From assembly GCA_937959095.1 (NCBI GenBank), contig CALGLY010000283.1, forward strand, positions 1 through 5,948: a DNA stretch of 5,948 bases, in the 5' to 3' direction. The stretch comes from an uncultured Saprospiraceae bacterium. Its GTDB lineage: Bacteria > Bacteroidota > Bacteroidia > Chitinophagales > Saprospiraceae. The translations under genes and the position numbers were made by a program. Below are positions 5,940 through 5,948 of this stretch, in pieces. The notes under the pieces were generated by a model. That model saw nothing but the letters and a program-made list of their open reading frames with translations, did no database searches and had not been told where the DNA came from. How positions within the stretch are numbered: position 1 is the stretch's first letter; every line of letters starts with the position of its first letter.

Positions 5940-5948
5940 TTTGGAAGC

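Noticed and set aside
1..5948. CRISPR arrays, tRNA, rRNA, insertion-sequence transposases
   Set aside because: I saw no regularly spaced repeats, cloverleaf-like sequences, rRNA motifs or transposase-like proteins in the window.

Overview
The window looks like a chromosomal segment of a Bacteroidota bacterium, possibly of the Saprospiria/Lewinella-Aureispira type. The evidence is moderately AT-rich DNA, start codons without Shine-Dalgarno sequences, promoter-like motifs close to the Bacteroidota TTG-N19-TAnnTTTG consensus, and protein families typical of that phylum. These are a Bacteroidota-style DUF58 protein, an M43 metalloprotease lipoprotein, and a membrane protein that joins an effector-associated-like helix to a DUF4384-like domain. 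The phylum call is fairly firm; anything finer is a guess.

Layout: (1) 1-176 is a non-coding leader. (2) 177-1856 (+) encodes a SWIM zinc-finger protein with a long helical tail and no ATPase. (3) A 51-bp convergent gap with a weak hairpin separates it from (4) 1908-3233 (-), a DUF58 protein with two N-terminal membrane helices. (5) 3234-3405 holds a promoter for DUF58 and an 85-bp palindromic element with perfect 23-bp arms. The element starts four bases after the stop codon of (6) 3406-4683 (-), a secreted M43/pappalysin-like metalloprotease lipoprotein with a short beta-helix-like C-terminus. (7) 4684-4993 is a divergent intergenic region with promoter-like sites for both flanking genes. 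(8) 4994-5875 (+) encodes a 293-residue protein with a helical ETD-type N-terminus, one membrane helix, a Lys/Glu/Pro-rich linker and a DUF4384-like C-terminus. (9) Its stop codon lies inside a 23-bp hairpin (5872-5927) that pairs without interruption only on the minus strand.

No operon is evident. Each gene appears to have its own transcription unit, and the usual partners of SWIM (SNF2 helicase) and DUF58 (MoxR ATPase) are not in the window. The best candidate for an under-described system is the gene at 4994-5875. It combines domains that, in multicellular-type Bacteroidota, belong to NTPase/caspase conflict networks, here built into a membrane protein without a catalytic domain. It is probably an adaptor or sensor whose catalytic partner is encoded elsewhere. 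Divergent from it is a surface protease, but a functional link between the two is speculation.
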